35,370 nt of DNA from Methylosinus sp. Ce-a6 (GTDB lineage Bacteria > Pseudomonadota > Alphaproteobacteria > Rhizobiales > Beijerinckiaceae), in NCBI RefSeq assembly GCF_009811655.1, contig NZ_BGJX01000035.1:1-35370 (forward strand), in the 5' to 3' direction. Below the pieces are notes generated by a model. The model saw nothing but the letters and a program-made list of their open reading frames with translations, was not told the DNA's origin and did no database searches. Both the position numbers and the translations under genes were made by a program. How positions within the stretch are numbered: position 1 is the first letter of the stretch; the number at the start of each line of letters is the position of its first letter. Of this stretch, positions 33,447 to 35,370 are shown in pieces.

Positions 33447-34271
33447 TCATTCGAGACGCAGGCGCAGCGCCATCAGAGCCGCGGCGCAGGCATTCGAGAC
33501 ATTGAGGCTCTTGATCGGCCCCGGCATGTCGAGCCGCGCGAGAATATCGCAACGCTCGCGCGTGAGGCGTCGCAGGCCTTTGCCCTCCGCGCCCAGCACC
33601 AGCGCCAGCGGCTTGCGCAGCGGGCTCGCCTCCAGCGGCCGCGGCCCCTCCGAATCGAGCCCGACGATCAGAAAATCGCGCGTCGCCAATTGCTCCAGCG
33701 CGCGGGCGAGATTGACGACGCAGACGATCGTCACATGCTCGAGCGCGCCCGACGCCGCCTTGGCGAGGACGCCGGTGAAATCCGGGCTGTGGCGCTCCGT
33801 CACGATCAGCGCGTCGACGGCGAAGGCCGCCGCGGTGCGCAGAATCGCGCCGACATTATGCGGATCGGTCACTTGATCGAGGACGAGAACGACGCCGCTT
33901 CTCGGCTCTATGTCGGCGATGTCGGCCTCGGGCAGGGGGCGCGCCTCCAGCATCAGCCCTTGATGCACGCTCTCCTCGCCGAGCCGCTGCGACAGCGCGC
34001 GCGCCTCGACGATTCGGGGCGCGAGGCCGGCGGCGGCGGCGAGCGGGGCGATGCGCTCAGCGGCGGTCTCCGTCGCATAGAGCGTCAGCAATTTGCGCCG
34101 CCCGGCGGAGAGCGCCTCGCGCACCGCATGGGCGCCATAGAGCACGACGACATCCGCCGCTGGACGGCGAAAGGGCGTCTCCTCGCTCTGGCGCGGAGGA
34201 GGGCGGCGGCCGCGATCTTTCCCGTAGCCGCGCGGGCGGTCGCGGTCCTTGCCGGCGGGCGGGCGCCTCAT
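33447..34271 (-). CDS. rlmB: 23S rRNA (guanosine2251-2'-O)-methyltransferase
   Basis: A 274-residue SpoU/TrmH-family methyltransferase. After a basic, disordered N-terminal stretch (KDRDRPRGYGKDRGRRPPPR) comes the L30e-like substrate-binding domain (VVLYGAHAVREALSAGRRKL) and the trefoil-knot SPOUT domain with motif 1 DQVTDPHNVGAILRTA, motif 2 LALVLGAEGKGLRRLT and motif 3 KSLNVSNACAAAL. Gm2251 methylation (RlmB) is the usual assignment; other 2'-O targets are possible. Its ATG overlaps the ispE stop as ATGA, so it is translated after ispE. Confidence 0.9.
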   Translation of the reverse strand: MRRPPAGKDRDRPRGYGKDRGRRPPPRQSEETPFRRPAADVVVLYGAHAVREALSAGRRKLLTLYATETAAERIAPLAAAAGLAPRIVEARALSQRLGEESVHQGLMLEARPLPEADIADIEPRSGVVLVLDQVTDPHNVGAILRTAAAFAVDALIVTERHSPDFTGVLAKAASGALEHVTIVCVVNLARALEQLATRDFLIVGLDSEGPRPLEASPLRKPLALVLGAEGKGLRRLTRERCDILARLDMPGPIKSLNVSNACAAALMALRLRLE

Positions 34272-35134
34272 CGCAGGACCGCCGTCTTCACCCACCAGCC
34301 CTCATGCTGACGGCGGATGACCGCCGCCGCGCGGGCCGCCGCCTGGCGGGTCGAGAACAGAGCGAAGCAGGTGGCGCCGGAGCCGGACATTCGCGCCAGC
34401 CGGCAGCCCTTGGCGGCGGACAGCACGGCGAGCGCGTCGACGACGACCGGCGCCTCGACGCAGGCGGCGTCCTCCATATCGTTGCGGCCTTTGCGCAGGG
34501 CCACCGCAATTCCCTCCGCGCCGAGCGCCGGCGTGATTTCCGGATGCGGCGCGGCGCCCGTCCGCTCGCCCGGCGCGAGGCCGAGGCGGGCGAAGACGCC
34601 GCGCGTCTCCACCGGCGCGCCGGGATTGAGCAGAACGGCGGCGAGCGGCGGCAGGCCGAGCGGCGCGCCGATCGTCTCGCCGCGGCCGAGCATGAAGCGC
34701 GCGCGCGGCGCGAGGCAGACCGGCACGTCGGAGCCGGTGGCGCGGGCGGCCTCGAGCAGGCGCGGGTCGTCGGCGGGAAGATCATTGGCGCGGGCGAGAA
34801 GGCGCAGCGCCGCCGCTGCGTCCGAGGAGCCGCCGCCGATGCCGGCCGCGACCGGCAGATATTTGGTGAGATGGAACGCCCCCATCCGCAGGCCGGGGAC
34901 GCGCTCGGCGAGGTGGCGAGCGGCGCGCAGCACCAGATTATCGGCGCCGGCGCCGGCTGCGGCGGCGGTGGGGCCGTCGACGGCGAGCGACAGCGCCGCG
35001 CCCGGCTCGAGGCGCAGAATATCGCCGGCGCCGGAAAAGGCGACGAGGCTCTCGAGCTCGTGATAGCCGTCGTCGCGGCGGCCGAGAATGTGGAGGGTCA
35101 GATTGATCTTGGCGGGGGCGCGCGTCGCGAGCAT
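34268..35134 (-). CDS. ispE: 4-diphosphocytidyl-2-C-methyl-D-erythritol kinase
   Basis: IspE phosphorylates CDP-methylerythritol in the non-mevalonate isoprenoid pathway. The 288-residue GHMP kinase has RAPAKINLTLHILGRRDDGYHELESL at the start (substrate binding, Lys and Asp/Gly conserved), the ATP-binding loop PVAAGIGGGSSDAAAALRLL (about 93-112) and the C-terminal GCRLARMSGSGATCFALF motif. The ATG at 35134 is followed directly by the conserved opening. It is the first gene of the ispE-rlmB pair and is divergent from the gene starting at 35324. Confidence 0.95.
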   Translation of the reverse strand: MLATRAPAKINLTLHILGRRDDGYHELESLVAFSGAGDILRLEPGAALSLAVDGPTAAAAGAGADNLVLRAARHLAERVPGLRMGAFHLTKYLPVAAGIGGGSSDAAAALRLLARANDLPADDPRLLEAARATGSDVPVCLAPRARFMLGRGETIGAPLGLPPLAAVLLNPGAPVETRGVFARLGLAPGERTGAAPHPEITPALGAEGIAVALRKGRNDMEDAACVEAPVVVDALAVLSAAKGCRLARMSGSGATCFALFSTRQAAARAAAVIRRQHEGWWVKTAVLR

Positions 35135-35323
35135 GAATTCCCGTGTCTCGGGGGCTGGAACGCTCCGGGCGCGCCGGAGGCCGGCGACAGATGCGCCGGA
35201 GGCGGCGCGCCTGTCAAGGATGGGGCTGGCTGCGTCCAGGGCGATCGGGTGAAGAAATAGGTGACAAGACGCGTCTGAGCTGAATCTCTCGGCATCCTCT
35301 GATTCGATCTTTGGGGGATTGCG

Positions 35324-35370
35324 ATGGACGCGAGCGGACGCGACTTCGAGGCTCTGGCCGAGACGACGGC
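35324..35370 (+). CDS. Start of an unidentified gene cut by the window edge
   Basis: ATG at 35324 preceded by GGGGGAT (35313-35319) opens a frame MDASGRDFEALAETT that runs off the window. Fifteen residues are too few to name a family. It is divergent from ispE; the 189-bp gap between them holds no other feature I can support. Confidence 0.5.
   Translation, partial: MDASGRDFEALAETT

Overview
This window looks like chromosomal core DNA from a high-G+C alphaproteobacterium. The best fit is Hyphomicrobiales (Rhizobiales), perhaps near the Methylocystaceae/Beijerinckiaceae. That placement rests on gene content and order (carB-greA-ELM1 family-trxB on one strand; hslV-hslU; ispE-rlmB), on a CarB carrying an extra charged segment, on the YkgJ, DUF29 and DUF1640 families, and on dispersed palindromic repeats of types common in that group. 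I see no transposase, integrase, phage gene, CRISPR array or rRNA.

Layout. 1-108: tail of an unidentified gene. 273-1564 (-): rsmI and yraN, with overlapping ends. 1757-3040 (+): lipoprotein of the penicillin-binding protein activator type. 3146-5482 (-): glyS. 5644-12677 (-): trxB, a DUF29 protein, an ELM1-family protein, greA and carB. 12964-14013 (-): a small cysteine-pair protein and a spermidine-synthase-like protein. 14219-14886 (+): a Phd/VapC toxin-antitoxin pair. 14966-15268 (+): a DUF1640-like coiled-coil membrane protein. 15269-15961: a gene-free stretch with a strong sigma70-type promoter, a candidate structured RNA and several palindromes. 15962-17740 (+): aspS. 17971-20275 (-): pabB, a class IV aminotransferase (pabC-like) and a GNAT acetyltransferase. 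20360-21630: divergent marR and SDR genes sharing two matching operators. 21769-23561 (+): YmdB-type phosphoesterase and YpfJ-type metalloprotease. 23603-26528 (-): SDR, glycosyltransferase-like, YkgJ-type and GST genes. 26654-27871 (+): intracellular PHA depolymerase. 28207-28497 (+): small membrane protein. 28632-30570: mtnA and a FucA-like class II aldolase, facing each other. 30762-32665 (+): hslV-hslU behind a heat-shock-type promoter. 32781-32856 (+): tRNA-Ala(GGC). 33053-35134 (-): small secreted protein, rlmB, ispE. 35324-35370 (+): start of an unidentified gene.

Two themes stand out. First, short palindromic repeats are abundant. Five of the six convergent gene junctions carry a long inverted repeat, including a perfect 30-bp-arm one after the tRNA. 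Copies also enter coding sequence: one adds about 20 residues inside the ELM1-family gene, a pair supplies that gene's apparent start codon, and another codes part of the signal-peptide region of the activator lipoprotein. Second, several local systems are of interest. mtnA beside a FucA-like aldolase suggests the DHAP shunt for 5'-methylthioadenosine salvage. The MarR/SDR pair has two near-identical 18-bp operators. The RNA upstream of aspS has mutually exclusive stems. I did not recognise any clearly new multi-gene system; the untyped RNA and the repeats inside genes are the best leads.
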